From: Longimicrobiales bacterium
Lineage (GTDB): Bacteria > Gemmatimonadota > Gemmatimonadetes > Longimicrobiales > Gaopeijiaceae
DNA: 64,000 nucleotides
Assembly (NCBI GenBank): GCA_028284495.1
Contig: JANQRP010000032.1
Location: 168,615-232,614 of the forward strand
Direction of reading: 5' to 3'
The notes beneath the pieces were generated by a model, which searched no databases, was not told where the DNA came from, and was given only the letters and a program-made list of their open reading frames with translations. Made by a program: the position numbers and the translations under genes. Numbering within the stretch: position 1 is the stretch's first letter; each line of letters begins with the position of its first letter. This document shows positions 16,645-25,382 of this stretch, one piece after another.

Positions 16645-17856
16645 GTGAACCGCCGCCCGCGCCCCGCCGCCGCTGTCGTGCTCCTGGGGATCGGCGTGTG
16701 GTCGGCGACCGGTTGCGGGTCCGATCGATCGACCACGGACGCGTCGTCGGACCAGGCGGGCGTCGACGTCGTCGTGAGTCCCGACAGCGGTCCGGCCGCG
16801 CTTCGCCTCGCACCCACCCCGTCGGCGACGATCGGGGGCGTGGAGGAGGAGGGGTCGCCTCACCTCCTCGGCCGGGTCAACGGCGTCGGCCGGCTGCGGG
16901 ACGGCCGGATCGTCCTCGTCGAGGCGCTCTCGACCGAGGTGCGCCTCTTCGACGCGGAGGGCGGGCACGTCTGGACCTTCGGGCGCCTCGGCGACGGGCC
17001 CGGCGAGTTCCGCCAGCCCCGCTACATCGGGCAGGCGTCCGACGACTCGCTCCTGATATGGGATGATCGGAGCGCCCGCGTCACGGAGCTCTCACCGTCG
17101 GGCGAGCTGCGGGAGATCCGGCAGCCCGGCGGCCTCGTCGAGCAGATCCCGCCGCGGCCGCGATTCGTGCTCGAGAACGACCGCCTGCTCGGATCCTTCC
17201 CGGGCCAGGGAGCACCGTCCGAGTTCGAACACGGCGAAATCGTGCACGACTTCTCGCGCATGTACCTCACCGACCGGGACTACTCCGAGCGGACCTTCGT
17301 GACGGAGATGTCGGGTGCGACGTTCCAGGTCTTCCTCGACCCAGATCCGACCTTCGTGGCGATGCCGTTCACCGCCGCCGCGAACTTCGCGGCGTCCGGC
17401 GAGAACGTGCTCGCGGTGGCGCGCGACACGCGGGGCGTGTCCATGTTCGCCAGCGACGGTCGGCTGGTGCGCGAGATGTGGGTGGATCGCCCGCCGCGTC
17501 CGGTCACCGATGCCGATTGGGCCGCGGAGGTGGCGCGCCGGCTCGAGGACGTTCCGGAGGAGGACCGTGAGAACGAGGAGCGCCGGCTCAACCGGCTCGA
17601 CCTGCCCGAGGTGATGCCGACCTACGACCGGGTCTTCGACGACGGGGTCGGTCGGATCTGGGCCCGGCAGTACGTCGCCGACCTCTCCGAGACGCCGACG
17701 TGGGACCTGTTCTCGCGGGACGGATCGTTCGAGGGCACGATCCGGACGCCGGTCCTGTTCGAGGTGTCGGACGTCGGCCCCGACTGGCTGCTCGGCGTCC
17801 AGTACGACGAGTTCTTCGTGCCGACCGTGCGGCTCTACGCGCTCGAGCCTTCCTGA
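16645..17856 (+). CDS. 6-bladed beta-propeller lipoprotein (paralog 4)
   Basis: 403 residues from a GTG start 10 bases after hmgA. Signal peptide with lipobox (WSATGC), then the propeller family: blade signature GRLGDGPGEFRQPRY and the family ending shape (LGVQYDEFFVPTVRLYALE). A more charged insert (EDVPEEDRENEERRLNRLDL) lies in the third quarter. It may read through from hppD-hmgA because only 10 bp separate them. Function unknown. Confidence 0.78.
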   Translation: MNRRPRPAAAVVLLGIGVWSATGCGSDRSTTDASSDQAGVDVVVSPDSGPAALRLAPTPSATIGGVEEEGSPHLLGRVNGVGRLRDGRIVLVEALSTEVRLFDAEGGHVWTFGRLGDGPGEFRQPRYIGQASDDSLLIWDDRSARVTELSPSGELREIRQPGGLVEQIPPRPRFVLENDRLLGSFPGQGAPSEFEHGEIVHDFSRMYLTDRDYSERTFVTEMSGATFQVFLDPDPTFVAMPFTAAANFAASGENVLAVARDTRGVSMFASDGRLVREMWVDRPPRPVTDADWAAEVARRLEDVPEEDRENEERRLNRLDLPEVMPTYDRVFDDGVGRIWARQYVADLSETPTWDLFSRDGSFEGTIRTPVLFEVSDVGPDWLLGVQYDEFFVPTVRLYALEPS

Positions 17857-17862
17857 GCGGCG

Positions 17863-18810
17863 TCAGAGCGCGGCGAGTGTACGGGGCTGCCCCACGCTCT
17901 CGGCCAGGCCGAAGGTGTAGAGGAAGTTGGTGAATCCCCGGTCGTAGTCCGAGATGCCGTTCTGGCCGGTCAGCTTCATGCGCGCGTCGTAGAGCTTCTT
18001 CATCGCCTCGCCGACGACGGACCCGTAGAGGCCCGCGGCCGGGCGAAGCCGCAGGAACGCATCCATCAGCTCCGGGCGCAGGCCGGCGTCGGAGAGCGAC
18101 GCCTCGAAGGCATCCGGATCCTCCGGGTGGAGCACGCGCAGCTGGCGGTGCAGCCGCTCGGCCCGGGCGGACTGCACGAGGACGGGGTATCCCGAGTTCC
18201 GGAGGGCCATGTAGGCGAGCACCTGCGCGTGGAGCTCCTTGAGGTATCCCTTCCGATGCACGAACTCGTGCGTCACGACGTGCGGCTCGAAGATCCCGGT
18301 GTCACGGAAGATCGCCACGTCGCCGCTCAGCGGCTCACAGGAGCCGACGGCGAAGGGGAACAGGAATGCGGCGAGCGTCACGTCGCGGATCTCGCTGCTG
18401 GTCTCCACCCGCTGCCCGGTGATGGAGGCGAGAAAGTCGGTCAGCACCTCGTTCACACGGACCGCGAGTCGCTTCCGCGGCACACGCTCATCCGTATACT
18501 CCCGGTTCAGCAGGACGGCGAGTCGCTGCACTTCGGTCTCGCGGGAGTGCGCCGGCTGTTCCGATAGCAGGTCCACGTCCGCTCCGAACTCCGCCCGGAA
18601 GTCGATCCGTCGCATCCCCTGCCGGGCGGTCCAGTCGCGCGCGACGCTCCCTGCGTACAGACCCAGCGCGGCGAGCTGGATGGCGCGCCCCGGGGCGGTG
18701 GCTCCGAGAAGGATACGCGACGCGAGCGGTGCGGCGGCCACGACGTCGAGCAGCGAGACCGGCGAGTAGGTCGCGTCGTTCGGGATTCGGATCTCGTCCT
18801 GGTACGGCAT
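17863..18810 (-). CDS. HEXXH zinc-metalloprotease-like protein (DUF3810-like)
   Basis: 315 residues from the ATG at 18810; the longer open frame is not family-like. The putative zinc motif is VVTHEFVHRKGYLKELHAQ, an HEXXH with a following acidic/His segment that resembles DUF3810-type membrane peptidases (HEXXH-x-x-GY). A hydrophobic stretch near residues 22-50 could be a membrane segment. Fourth gene of a run with an unknown protein, proline dehydrogenase and queE. Substrate unknown; the DUF3810 link is from memory of the motif shape. Confidence 0.6.
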   Translation of the reverse strand: MPYQDEIRIPNDATYSPVSLLDVVAAAPLASRILLGATAPGRAIQLAALGLYAGSVARDWTARQGMRRIDFRAEFGADVDLLSEQPAHSRETEVQRLAVLLNREYTDERVPRKRLAVRVNEVLTDFLASITGQRVETSSEIRDVTLAAFLFPFAVGSCEPLSGDVAIFRDTGIFEPHVVTHEFVHRKGYLKELHAQVLAYMALRNSGYPVLVQSARAERLHRQLRVLHPEDPDAFEASLSDAGLRPELMDAFLRLRPAAGLYGSVVGEAMKKLYDARMKLTGQNGISDYDRGFTNFLYTFGLAESVGQPRTLAAL

Positions 18811-18833
18811 GCCGGTCGGGTCGGGAGAGCGGG

Positions 18834-19550
18834 TCACACGCCCATGCGCTCCGGGCCCCAGATCGCCTTGTGGATCTGGGTCTGGAAACGAAGGGGAAGG
18901 TCGCTCTCGAGGATCCACGACGCGAGCAGTTCGAGGTCCACCTCGTCCCACACCGGTGAGACGAGCAGCGCGCGGAGCCGCCCGTCACGGAGCCGCACGT
19001 CGAGTCCGTGCTCGCGAATCCGGTCGCACATCCAGTCGAAATCGGCCCGGTCCGCGACCACGAACTTCACCTCGTCGTGCGGCAGGAGGTGGTCGAGGTT
19101 GGACCAGAGGTTCTTCTCGACCTCCCCGGACCCGGGGCACTTGAGGTCCATGACGACGTGGGCGCGCGGGTCACGCGGCTCGATCGTCACGGCGCCCGAG
19201 GTCTCGATGAGCACGGTGAAGCCGTCGTCGAGGAGCCGTTCGACCAGCGAGAAGGCGTTCGGGTGCGCGAGCGGCTCCCCGCCCGTGATCTCGACGAGCG
19301 GGGTGCCGATCTCCTCGACCTCGGCCACGATCCGGTCGAGCGTCATCCGCTCGCCGCCGTGGAAGGAGTACGTCGTGTCGCACCAGACGCACCGCAGCGG
19401 GCATCCGGTGATGCGGACGAAGGTGCAGGGGAGCCCGGCCCAGGTCGATTCCCCCTGGATCGAGTGGAAGATCTCGGTGATGCGGAGGAACGGCTCCGGA
19501 CCACCCGCCGGGCCGGGCTCGGCGCCGGGCCACGCGCCGGACGCGCTCAC
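18834..19550 (-). CDS. queE: 7-carboxy-7-deazaguanine synthase (radical SAM)
   Basis: 238 residues from a GTG that overlaps the proline dehydrogenase stop by 4 bases. The SAM-cluster motif is C-x3-C-x2-C in CPLRCVWCDTTYSFHGG, preceded by IFHSIQGESTWAG, the QueE hallmark, and followed by EITGGEPL. It rearranges 6-carboxytetrahydropterin to 7-carboxy-7-deazaguanine for queuosine biosynthesis. queG, a later step of the same pathway, is also in this window (29270) but not adjacent. Cytosolic [4Fe-4S] enzyme. Confidence 0.93.
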   Translation of the reverse strand: MSASGAWPGAEPGPAGGPEPFLRITEIFHSIQGESTWAGLPCTFVRITGCPLRCVWCDTTYSFHGGERMTLDRIVAEVEEIGTPLVEITGGEPLAHPNAFSLVERLLDDGFTVLIETSGAVTIEPRDPRAHVVMDLKCPGSGEVEKNLWSNLDHLLPHDEVKFVVADRADFDWMCDRIREHGLDVRLRDGRLRALLVSPVWDEVDLELLASWILESDLPLRFQTQIHKAIWGPERMGV

Positions 19551-20503
19551 CGTCGCTTCGGCCAGAGGAATCCCAACGGCGTTTCCTGCACGATGCTGCC
19601 TGCCATGAACAGCATGTTGGCGGGCCGCTCGGCGAGGCGTCGCATGAGGTACGGATACCACGCCTCGCCGAACGGGATGTACGCCGCGACGCGCCAGCCG
19701 TCCCCCGCCAGTTGCGTCTGAAGATCGCGCCGCACCCCGTAGAGCAACTGGAACTCGAACGCGTCCGCGCCGATCCCCTCGCGCTGCGCGAACTTCACCG
19801 TGGCATCGATCATCCGTTCGTCGTGCGTGGCGATCGCCGGGCAGGCGCCCCCGGAGAGCAGCATCTTCATGAGCTCGACGAAGCTGTCGTCGACCTCGTC
19901 CCGCCGCTGGAACGCGACCGACGCGGGTTCGGCGTAGGCGCCCTTGCAGAGGCGGACCCGGGCGCCGAGCCGGTTCATGCGGTGGACGTCGCCCGCCGAG
20001 CGGTGCAGGTACGCCTGCAGCACCACCCCTATGTTCCGCCACCCGTCCGCCCAGAGTTCCTCGAAGGCGTCCAGGGTCCGCTGGGTGTAGCCCGACCCCT
20101 CCATGTCGAAGCGAAGGAAGATGCCGCACTGCTCGGCGGTGTGGAGTACCCGGCCGAGGTTGTCGCGGAGGAACGTCTCGCCGATGTCCTGACCGAGCTG
20201 CGTGAACTTCAGGGACACCTTCGCCTTCAGGCCGTCGGCGCGGATCCGCTCCATCAGCTCGATGTAGACGTCGGCCGCCTTCCGCGCCTGCGCCTCGGAC
20301 TCCACCGACTCGCCGAGGTAGTTGCCGATCGCGTCGAGGCCCGAGGCGTTGGCGTCGCGGATCGCCTCCAGCGCGTGATCCACCGTCTCGCCCGCCACGA
20401 ACCGCCGGGCCATGCCCCGGAGCGGCGTCTCGGTCACGACCTTCTTCGCGACCGGTGACTGACCCATGTAGATCAGCGAGTTCCTCAGGAGATCAGCGTT
20501 CAA
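19547..20503 (-). CDS. Proline dehydrogenase (monofunctional)
   Basis: 318 residues from a TTG that overlaps the upstream stop (TTGA). Beta8/alpha8 FAD enzyme of the Thermus/Deinococcus monofunctional class, about 300 residues in the family. Visible motifs: VSLKFTQLG, IFLRFDMEGSGYTQRTLD, VVLQAYLHR, RLCKGAYAEP, ATHDERM, FEFQLLYGVR and YIPFGEAWYPYLMRRLAERP, which line the FAD and proline pockets. It oxidises proline to pyrroline-5-carboxylate at the membrane face. No P5C dehydrogenase is in the window. Confidence 0.95.
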   Translation of the reverse strand: MNADLLRNSLIYMGQSPVAKKVVTETPLRGMARRFVAGETVDHALEAIRDANASGLDAIGNYLGESVESEAQARKAADVYIELMERIRADGLKAKVSLKFTQLGQDIGETFLRDNLGRVLHTAEQCGIFLRFDMEGSGYTQRTLDAFEELWADGWRNIGVVLQAYLHRSAGDVHRMNRLGARVRLCKGAYAEPASVAFQRRDEVDDSFVELMKMLLSGGACPAIATHDERMIDATVKFAQREGIGADAFEFQLLYGVRRDLQTQLAGDGWRVAAYIPFGEAWYPYLMRRLAERPANMLFMAGSIVQETPLGFLWPKRR

Positions 20504-20874
20504 TCGGGCTCCACGGTTCGTTCGCGACGAAGCGCGATCGCCTCGTCGAGCCACTCCTTCACCTTCACGAGAGGAGCGCGCCCCGCCTCGCGACGCACCT
20601 CGTCCTCCGAGCGTCCCCTCCACAGTGTCGGCGACTCCGCGTGTCCGACCACCCCTACTCCGGTTTCGGCCCAGCGCAGGAACACGAGGTAGCCCTCCCA
20701 GGGGGTACGCAGGTCCGGCGTGCGTTCCGCCTCGATCGACACCGTGTAGGGATGCCCGTCCGACCCCGTGAACGCGGGCGGGCGCTCGTGGACGCGGAAG
20801 TACCCGCCCAGCGTGGCGTCTTCCGTACCGTGCACGTCGTCCTCGTGCGGGGGCTCCGGGGCGGGCTGGGTCAT
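20500..20874 (-). CDS. Hypothetical protein upstream of proline dehydrogenase
   Basis: 124 residues, soluble, acidic N-terminus. Not recognised. Segments such as PWEGYLVFLRWAETGVGVVGH look like a small beta sheet, and the C-terminal PLVKVKEWLDEAIALRRE is a helix. The ATG at 20874 was chosen; the longer open frame overlaps the divergent oxidoreductase. Its stop overlaps the TTG start of proline dehydrogenase (TTGA), so translation is coupled. It may be a small accessory to that enzyme, but nothing in the sequence says so. Confidence 0.6.
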   Translation of the reverse strand: MTQPAPEPPHEDDVHGTEDATLGGYFRVHERPPAFTGSDGHPYTVSIEAERTPDLRTPWEGYLVFLRWAETGVGVVGHAESPTLWRGRSEDEVRREAGRAPLVKVKEWLDEAIALRRERTVEPD

Positions 20875-20978
20875 GGTGAAAAGGTAACGAACGGGGTGGA
20901 CGCCCGGGGAGCGGCCCGGCAGGTTCGGAACGTGAGTCCGGGACGTCCGGACGCCCGTTTCGACACGACCGTTCCGAC

Positions 20979-22103
20979 ATGTCTCCACCCCCCACCATGC
21001 GCGCGGCGCGCTTCGCGACTCACGGCGGCCCGGAGGTCCTCCGGATCGACGAGATCCCGGTGCCGGAGCCGGGCCCGGGGGAGGTCCGGATTCGGGTCGA
21101 GGCCACCGCACTCAACCACCTCGACCTCTGGGTGCGGCGCGGTCTCCCGATCGAGATCACCATGCCGCACGTCGGGGGGTCCGACATCGCGGGCCGGGTG
21201 GACGCCCTCGGAGACGGGGGCGAGCAGAGCGTGGGGCTCGACGGCGTCGATGTCGCGCTGGAGGTCGGCATGCGGGCGGTGGTCGATCCTTCGCTCGACT
21301 GGATCGATCCGACATCGGATCCCGCGAGCTGGAGCGGCCGTGATCCGGCCGGTCTTCGACTCGTGGGCGAGCACACCGACGGGGGCTTCGCCCAATACGT
21401 GGTCGTGCCCGCCGGCAACGTGGTGCCGATTCCCGATGGACTCGAGGCCGACGTCGCCGCCGCGGCGTCACTCGTGGGCGTGACCGCGTGGCGGGCGCTC
21501 GTCACCCGTGGACGCGTGCGCCGGGGCGAGGTCGTGCTGGTGACCGGCGCCTCCGGCGGGGTGTCCACCATGGCGATCCAGTTCGCGAAGCTTCAGGGTG
21601 CGACGGTCGTGGCGGTGACGTCCACGCCGTGGGTCGACCGGGTGCAGGCCCTCGGCGCCGACCTCGTGATCGACCGCACCGCCGGGGACTGGGCGACCAT
21701 CGCGGGCACCGTCCGCGAGGGCCACGGCGTCGATCTTGTCATCGACTCCGTCGGCGCGCCGATGTGGAGGGGGATCTCGAGAGCGCTCGCGCCGGGGGGG
21801 CGCGTGGTCTCGTACGGCGCGACGGGCGGGCCGAAGGTCGAGATCGACCTCCGTCACCACTTCTGGAAGCAGACCAGCTTCATGGGGAGCACGATGGGGT
21901 CACCACCGGAGTACCGGGCCGCCATGCGCGCCGTCGCGGAGGGGAAGGTGAAGCCTCCGATCCACGCCACGCTGCCTCTCGCCGCGTGCGCCGATGCGCA
22001 TGAGATGCTCGAGGCCGGCGAGGTGTTCGGGAAGATCGTCCTGCGTCCCTGGCCCGACGATGCACCCGACGCCGTCGAGATCGGACCCGGAGGTGCGGCG
22101 TGA
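20979..22103 (+). CDS. MDR-family NAD(P)H oxidoreductase (quinone-oxidoreductase-like)
   Basis: 374 residues. GroES-like N-terminal domain (ALNHLDLWVRRG, GGSDIAGRV) and a Rossmann domain with the nucleotide loop VTGASGGVSTMAIQFAKLQG. The protein has a single Cys, so it lacks both the catalytic and structural zinc sites of true alcohol dehydrogenases and fits the zinc-free quinone-oxidoreductase or enoyl-reductase branch. Its stop overlaps the GTG start of the MazG-like gene (GTGA). Substrate not predictable. Confidence 0.88.
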   Translation: MSPPPTMRAARFATHGGPEVLRIDEIPVPEPGPGEVRIRVEATALNHLDLWVRRGLPIEITMPHVGGSDIAGRVDALGDGGEQSVGLDGVDVALEVGMRAVVDPSLDWIDPTSDPASWSGRDPAGLRLVGEHTDGGFAQYVVVPAGNVVPIPDGLEADVAAAASLVGVTAWRALVTRGRVRRGEVVLVTGASGGVSTMAIQFAKLQGATVVAVTSTPWVDRVQALGADLVIDRTAGDWATIAGTVREGHGVDLVIDSVGAPMWRGISRALAPGGRVVSYGATGGPKVEIDLRHHFWKQTSFMGSTMGSPPEYRAAMRAVAEGKVKPPIHATLPLAACADAHEMLEAGEVFGKIVLRPWPDDAPDAVEIGPGGAA

Positions 22104-22465
22104 GCATCGACCTTCGAGGCGTGCAGGATGCAGTCGACGCGTGGATCGGGCAGTTCGAGGAGGGCTACTGGCCTCCGCACGTGAACCTCGCGCGACTCAC
22201 GGAGGAGGTGGGTGAGCTCGCCCGTCTCGTCAACCACCGATTCGGGCCGAAGGCGAAGAAGCCTGAGGAGGCCGACCAGGAGTTCGGTGAGGAGCTGGCG
22301 GACATCCTCTTCGTGCTCGTCGCCATCGCGAATGAGCAGGGAATCGATCTGACCGAGGCGTTCGAGGGGGTCCTCGCCAAGTACCGCCGACGAGATTCCG
22401 CGCGGTGGGAGAGGAAGTCCGCGCCGCCGGCTTCCGGCACCGAGACGGACGACGTCGCCGGCTGA
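22100..22465 (+). CDS. MazG-like nucleotide pyrophosphohydrolase
   Basis: 121 residues, all-alpha NTP-PPase fold. The Mg2+ site is read as LTEEVGELARLV (E-x-x-E) with EFGEELADILFVLVAIANEQ (E-x-x-D). This is the single-domain MazG/YpjD type, which hydrolyses (d)NTPs or aberrant nucleotides to monophosphate and pyrophosphate. GTG start overlapping the upstream stop. The Ser/Pro/Asp-rich tail has no recognisable role. Confidence 0.85.
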   Translation: MSIDLRGVQDAVDAWIGQFEEGYWPPHVNLARLTEEVGELARLVNHRFGPKAKKPEEADQEFGEELADILFVLVAIANEQGIDLTEAFEGVLAKYRRRDSARWERKSAPPASGTETDDVAG

Positions 22466-22506
22466 AGCACGCGAAACCCTTGCGACGGGCGGCCCGAACC
22501 CTTAAT

Positions 22507-22524
22507 GGTAACCATATGGTTACC
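22507..22524. promoter_or_regulatory. 18-bp perfect palindrome over the arsR start
   Basis: GGTAACCATATGGTTACC is a perfect 18-bp inverted repeat, and the ATG of the arsR gene is inside it (22516-22518). ArsR-family repressors bind 12-2-12 or similar AT-containing dyads, so autorepression by occluding initiation is likely. The gap from the MazG-like stop is only 50 bp. Confidence 0.6.
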
Positions 22525-22839
22525 GATAACACCCTCGATCTCACCTTCGGCGCGCTCGCCGACCCGACCCGCCGTGCGCTGCTCGCGCGCCTGACAGCGG
22601 GGGAGGCCACCGTCGGCGAACTGGCCGAGCCCTTCGACATGTCTCGGCCCGCGATCTCGAAGCACCTGAGCGTCCTCGAACGGGCCGGGTTGGTCCAGCG
22701 AACGCCGGAGGGACGCATGACGCGCTGCTCGCTCGACGCGCGGCCCATGCAGGAGGCCGCGGACTGGGTCGATCGGTACCGACGCTACTGGGAGACGCAG
22801 TTCGATGCGCTCGCCCGCTACCTCGAACACGACGGATGA
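22516..22839 (+). CDS. ArsR family transcriptional regulator (SdpR-like)
   Basis: 107 residues. Winged-helix core FGALADPTRRALLARLTAGE, then ELAEPFDMSRPAISKHLSVLERAGLV (recognition helix) and a basic wing (EGRMTRCSLD). No cysteine metal site of the ArsR/SmtB kind is present, only one Cys, so it fits the non-metal SdpR-type subgroup that pairs with SRPBCC proteins. The start is the ATG inside the palindrome at 22507-22524. It is followed by an SRPBCC gene after 7 bp. Probably autoregulated. Confidence 0.9.
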   Translation: MVTDNTLDLTFGALADPTRRALLARLTAGEATVGELAEPFDMSRPAISKHLSVLERAGLVQRTPEGRMTRCSLDARPMQEAADWVDRYRRYWETQFDALARYLEHDG

Positions 22840-22846
22840 CACGCAC

Positions 22847-23287
22847 ATGGCTACGCTGACCGACCGATCGCTCCGCATCACCCGCGACTTCCCCGCTTCT
22901 CGCGAGCGCGTCTTCCGTGCCTGGACCCGGGCCGACGAGATGCGCGTCTGGTCGTGCCCGGAGGGGGCGACGGTGGAGAGTGTCGCGTCCGATCTCAGGC
23001 CGGGTGGCGCCTACCACATCACGATGAAGATCGGCGATGGGAGCCTGCTCACGGCCCGCGGCGTGTACCGCGAGGTGGAGGCTCCGTCGAAGGTGGTCTA
23101 CACGTGGGACTGGGACGAGGAGGACCACCACATGGGCGACACTCTCGTGACCGTGGAGTTCGAGGAGCTGGGCGAGAGCACCCGGGTCGTCCTCACGCAC
23201 GACTTCTTCCCGGCGACCGAGGCCCGGGATGGGCACGCCGAAGGGTGGAGGAGCTGCCTCGACAAGCTGGAGAAGCTCGTCGCGTGA
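22847..23287 (+). CDS. SRPBCC (AHSA1-like) domain protein
   Basis: 146 residues, helix-grip fold: starts RSLRITRDFPASRERVFRAW, then VYREVEAPSKVVYTWDW and GESTRVVLTHDFFP, ending in a long helix GWRSCLDKLEKLVA. The AHSA1/CalC-type family binds hydrophobic ligands or partner proteins. It is the usual partner of SdpR-like ArsR regulators, and the two often respond to the same ligand. A strong terminator hairpin starts 8 bp after the stop. Confidence 0.88.
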   Translation: MATLTDRSLRITRDFPASRERVFRAWTRADEMRVWSCPEGATVESVASDLRPGGAYHITMKIGDGSLLTARGVYREVEAPSKVVYTWDWDEEDHHMGDTLVTVEFEELGESTRVVLTHDFFPATEARDGHAEGWRSCLDKLEKLVA

Positions 23288-23294
23288 GGGCGGC

Positions 23295-23333
23295 CGCCGG
23301 ACCCTGTGCGAAATCGAGGCGCAGGGTCCGGCG
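23295..23333. terminator. Bidirectional intrinsic-terminator-like hairpin
   Basis: Arms CGCCGGACCCTG (23295-23306) and CAGGGTCCGGCG (23322-23333) pair perfectly over 12 bp and can extend by about three more pairs inward. It lies exactly between the convergent SRPBCC gene (ends 23287) and the barrel protein gene (ends 23339). No U-run follows on either strand, so it is either Rho-assisted or a 3' RNA stabiliser. Confidence 0.6.
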
Positions 23334-23338
23334 ATCGC

Positions 23339-24010
23339 TCAGTTGCCGATGCCGATCTTCACGCCGAGCTGGAGGAACGGCCAGAACTCGGCGTAGTCGG
23401 GAATGTCGTCGTTGATGTTCTGTCGTTCGCGCTCGACCTCGGCGTCGATTCCGGGGATGCCGGCGATCTCCCCGTCGACGTCCGCGGTGATCTCCGGGTC
23501 GCCCGAGAACGCCACGCCGACGTCGAGGAACAGACCGAACCCGCCACCGGTCGTACCCCCGAGTCCGAGCGCCAGGAAGGGCGACGTGGTGTTGTTCTGC
23601 CACTCGCCGAACAGGCGGCCCGACACGTCGTTGTAGGTCTCGTCTCCGATCTCGACGGTCTCGTTCTCGAAGACCGCCTCGTACTCGAAGTCGCCCGAGC
23701 GGAACAGGAGTCCGCCGCTGAGCCGCAGCGGGCCGACGAGCCGCAGGTCGGCCCCGGCCGTCGCGAAGAAGTCGGGCGTCGTGAGCGTGTAGTCGAGGTC
23801 GTCGATCTCGACGTCGTCGAACTCGAGGGGCACGAATCCGAGGCCGGCGCGGAGTCCGACACGATCGGTGAATGCGAAGGAGACGTCGGCGCCGAGCCCA
23901 CCGGAACCGATCTTCGGGAGTATGGCGATCTGGCCTGAAGCGCGAGCGGGCGCCACGAGCAGGATCAGCGCGACGGGGATGGCGGCGAGGAGAGATCTGC
24001 GACGGGACAC
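23339..24010 (-). CDS. Outer-membrane beta-barrel-like protein
   Basis: 223 residues with an N-terminal signal peptide (RRSLLAAIPVALILLVAPARASG, cleavage after ARA or ASG). The mature part has alternating amphipathic strands (GLRAGLGFVPLEF, LRLSGGLLFRSGDF, FGLFLDVGVAFSGD) and ends FLQLGVKIGIGN, consistent with a small 8-10-strand barrel. The family is not recognised. An acidic loop with Arg/Glu (AEVERERQNINDD) precedes the last strand. Monocistronic between a terminator hairpin and the aminotransferase gene. Confidence 0.7.
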   Translation of the reverse strand: MSRRRSLLAAIPVALILLVAPARASGQIAILPKIGSGGLGADVSFAFTDRVGLRAGLGFVPLEFDDVEIDDLDYTLTTPDFFATAGADLRLVGPLRLSGGLLFRSGDFEYEAVFENETVEIGDETYNDVSGRLFGEWQNNTTSPFLALGLGGTTGGGFGLFLDVGVAFSGDPEITADVDGEIAGIPGIDAEVERERQNINDDIPDYAEFWPFLQLGVKIGIGN

Positions 24011-24094
24011 GAAGCGACTCCGGTGGATGGGCGAGGTGGGGGGTCCTTCAAGAATACCAGCATCGACCGCCTTTGCGACATGATATCCGCCGTG

Positions 24095-25249
24095 TCAGGA
24101 GCTGCCGCGGATCCGGACGAGTTCGTCGACGAAGTGCTCGAGTTCGTCGGTCGTGTTGTAGAAGTGGGCGCTGACCCGGACGTGGCCTGGCCGATGGTCG
24201 ACGACGATGCCGGCGTCGGCGAGCGCCTTCACGACGTCCGCTTCTCCGGGCATGCGGACCATCACGATGTTGGATCTCGTGGCCAGGTCGTCGCGCATGC
24301 GAAGTGAGAAGCCCTCGGCGCCGAGACGCCCGATGAGATGGTGCGTGAGTCGCCGGTTCCGGGCATGGATCGCGTCGAACCCGACGGACTCGAGGAGCTG
24401 GTGGGCCCCGAGTGCCATGTGCACGGTCGCAAGGGGCGGCGTGCCGAGCTCGAAGCGCCGCGCGTCGTCGCGAAACTCGAACGACTCGAAGTCGAAAGCG
24501 AACTGATCGCGCGCGGCGAACCAGCTCGTGAACCGCGGCGTGAGCTCCTCGATCCGGTGCTCGCGCACGAAGAGGTAGCCGAGGCCCGGTCCACCGCAGA
24601 GCCACTTGAGCGGACCCGTGACGTAGGCGTCGACGCCCGCCGCCTCCACGTCCACCGGGATCTGCCCCGACGCCTGGTACCCGTCGATCACGCACCAGGC
24701 GCCGGCACGGTGCGCCACGTCGGCGATGGCGTCGATGTCCTGGATGAACCCTGTGGCGTAGAAGACGTGCGACGTCGCGACCATGAGCGTCCGTTCGTCG
24801 ATGGCAGCCTCGTACTGAGCGAGGTCGATGCCGACGCCGTCCTCCGACCGGAGCACGACCAGCTCGATCTCGGGCTTCACCCGGAACTGGTAGGCGAGCG
24901 TCGGGAAGTCCAGCTCGCTGCACACCACACGGGTTCGGCCGCTCTCGGTCAGCGCACGAGGCATCGACTCCGTGACCATCGAGAGGGCGCCCGAGACCGA
25001 GGGCATCAACGCCGTACCGCCCTCCCGGACGCCGTGCGCCACGCCCGCCTTCGACCGGAGCATGGCGAGCTTCGCCATCCAGTACTCGTACCACGCGGAG
25101 GCCCCACGCTGATGCCACTGCCCGCGGAAGTCGTCGAGCTCCCGCTCGGCCGTGTCGGAAAGGGCGCCCAGCGAGCAGGAGTTCAGGTAGTTGGTCCGGG
25201 ACAGGATCGGGAAGTGCGCTCGGAGCGCTGCGAGGTCGAGGTCGGTCAT
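24095..25249 (-). CDS. Class V aminotransferase (kynureninase-like fold)
   Basis: 384 residues from the ATG at 25249. PLP fold-type I: ATSHVFYATGFIQDI, the Asp/Gln of WCVIDGYQASGQIPVD and the PLP lysine in GPLKWLCGGPGLGYLF; RFELGTPPL near the C-terminus. The pattern is closest to kynureninase and isopenicillin-N-epimerase-like members of class V. It has no operon partner: the barrel gene starts 84 bp after its stop, and a propeller gene lies divergently. The true substrate is unknown; kynurenine hydrolysis is one possibility. Confidence 0.82.
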   Translation of the reverse strand: MTDLDLAALRAHFPILSRTNYLNSCSLGALSDTAERELDDFRGQWHQRGASAWYEYWMAKLAMLRSKAGVAHGVREGGTALMPSVSGALSMVTESMPRALTESGRTRVVCSELDFPTLAYQFRVKPEIELVVLRSEDGVGIDLAQYEAAIDERTLMVATSHVFYATGFIQDIDAIADVAHRAGAWCVIDGYQASGQIPVDVEAAGVDAYVTGPLKWLCGGPGLGYLFVREHRIEELTPRFTSWFAARDQFAFDFESFEFRDDARRFELGTPPLATVHMALGAHQLLESVGFDAIHARNRRLTHHLIGRLGAEGFSLRMRDDLATRSNIVMVRMPGEADVVKALADAGIVVDHRPGHVRVSAHFYNTTDELEHFVDELVRIRGSS

Positions 25250-25382
25250 CCGGTGTTCGGAAGGGCGGGGCACGCGATCGGTTGGAGGATGGAGGGACGG
25301 TGAGGCAACGCTGTCATGTCGGATGGTATCGAACACCCCGCAGGCCTGCCCGGGATTCCATCCACCATGCCGGAGTCGCTCG

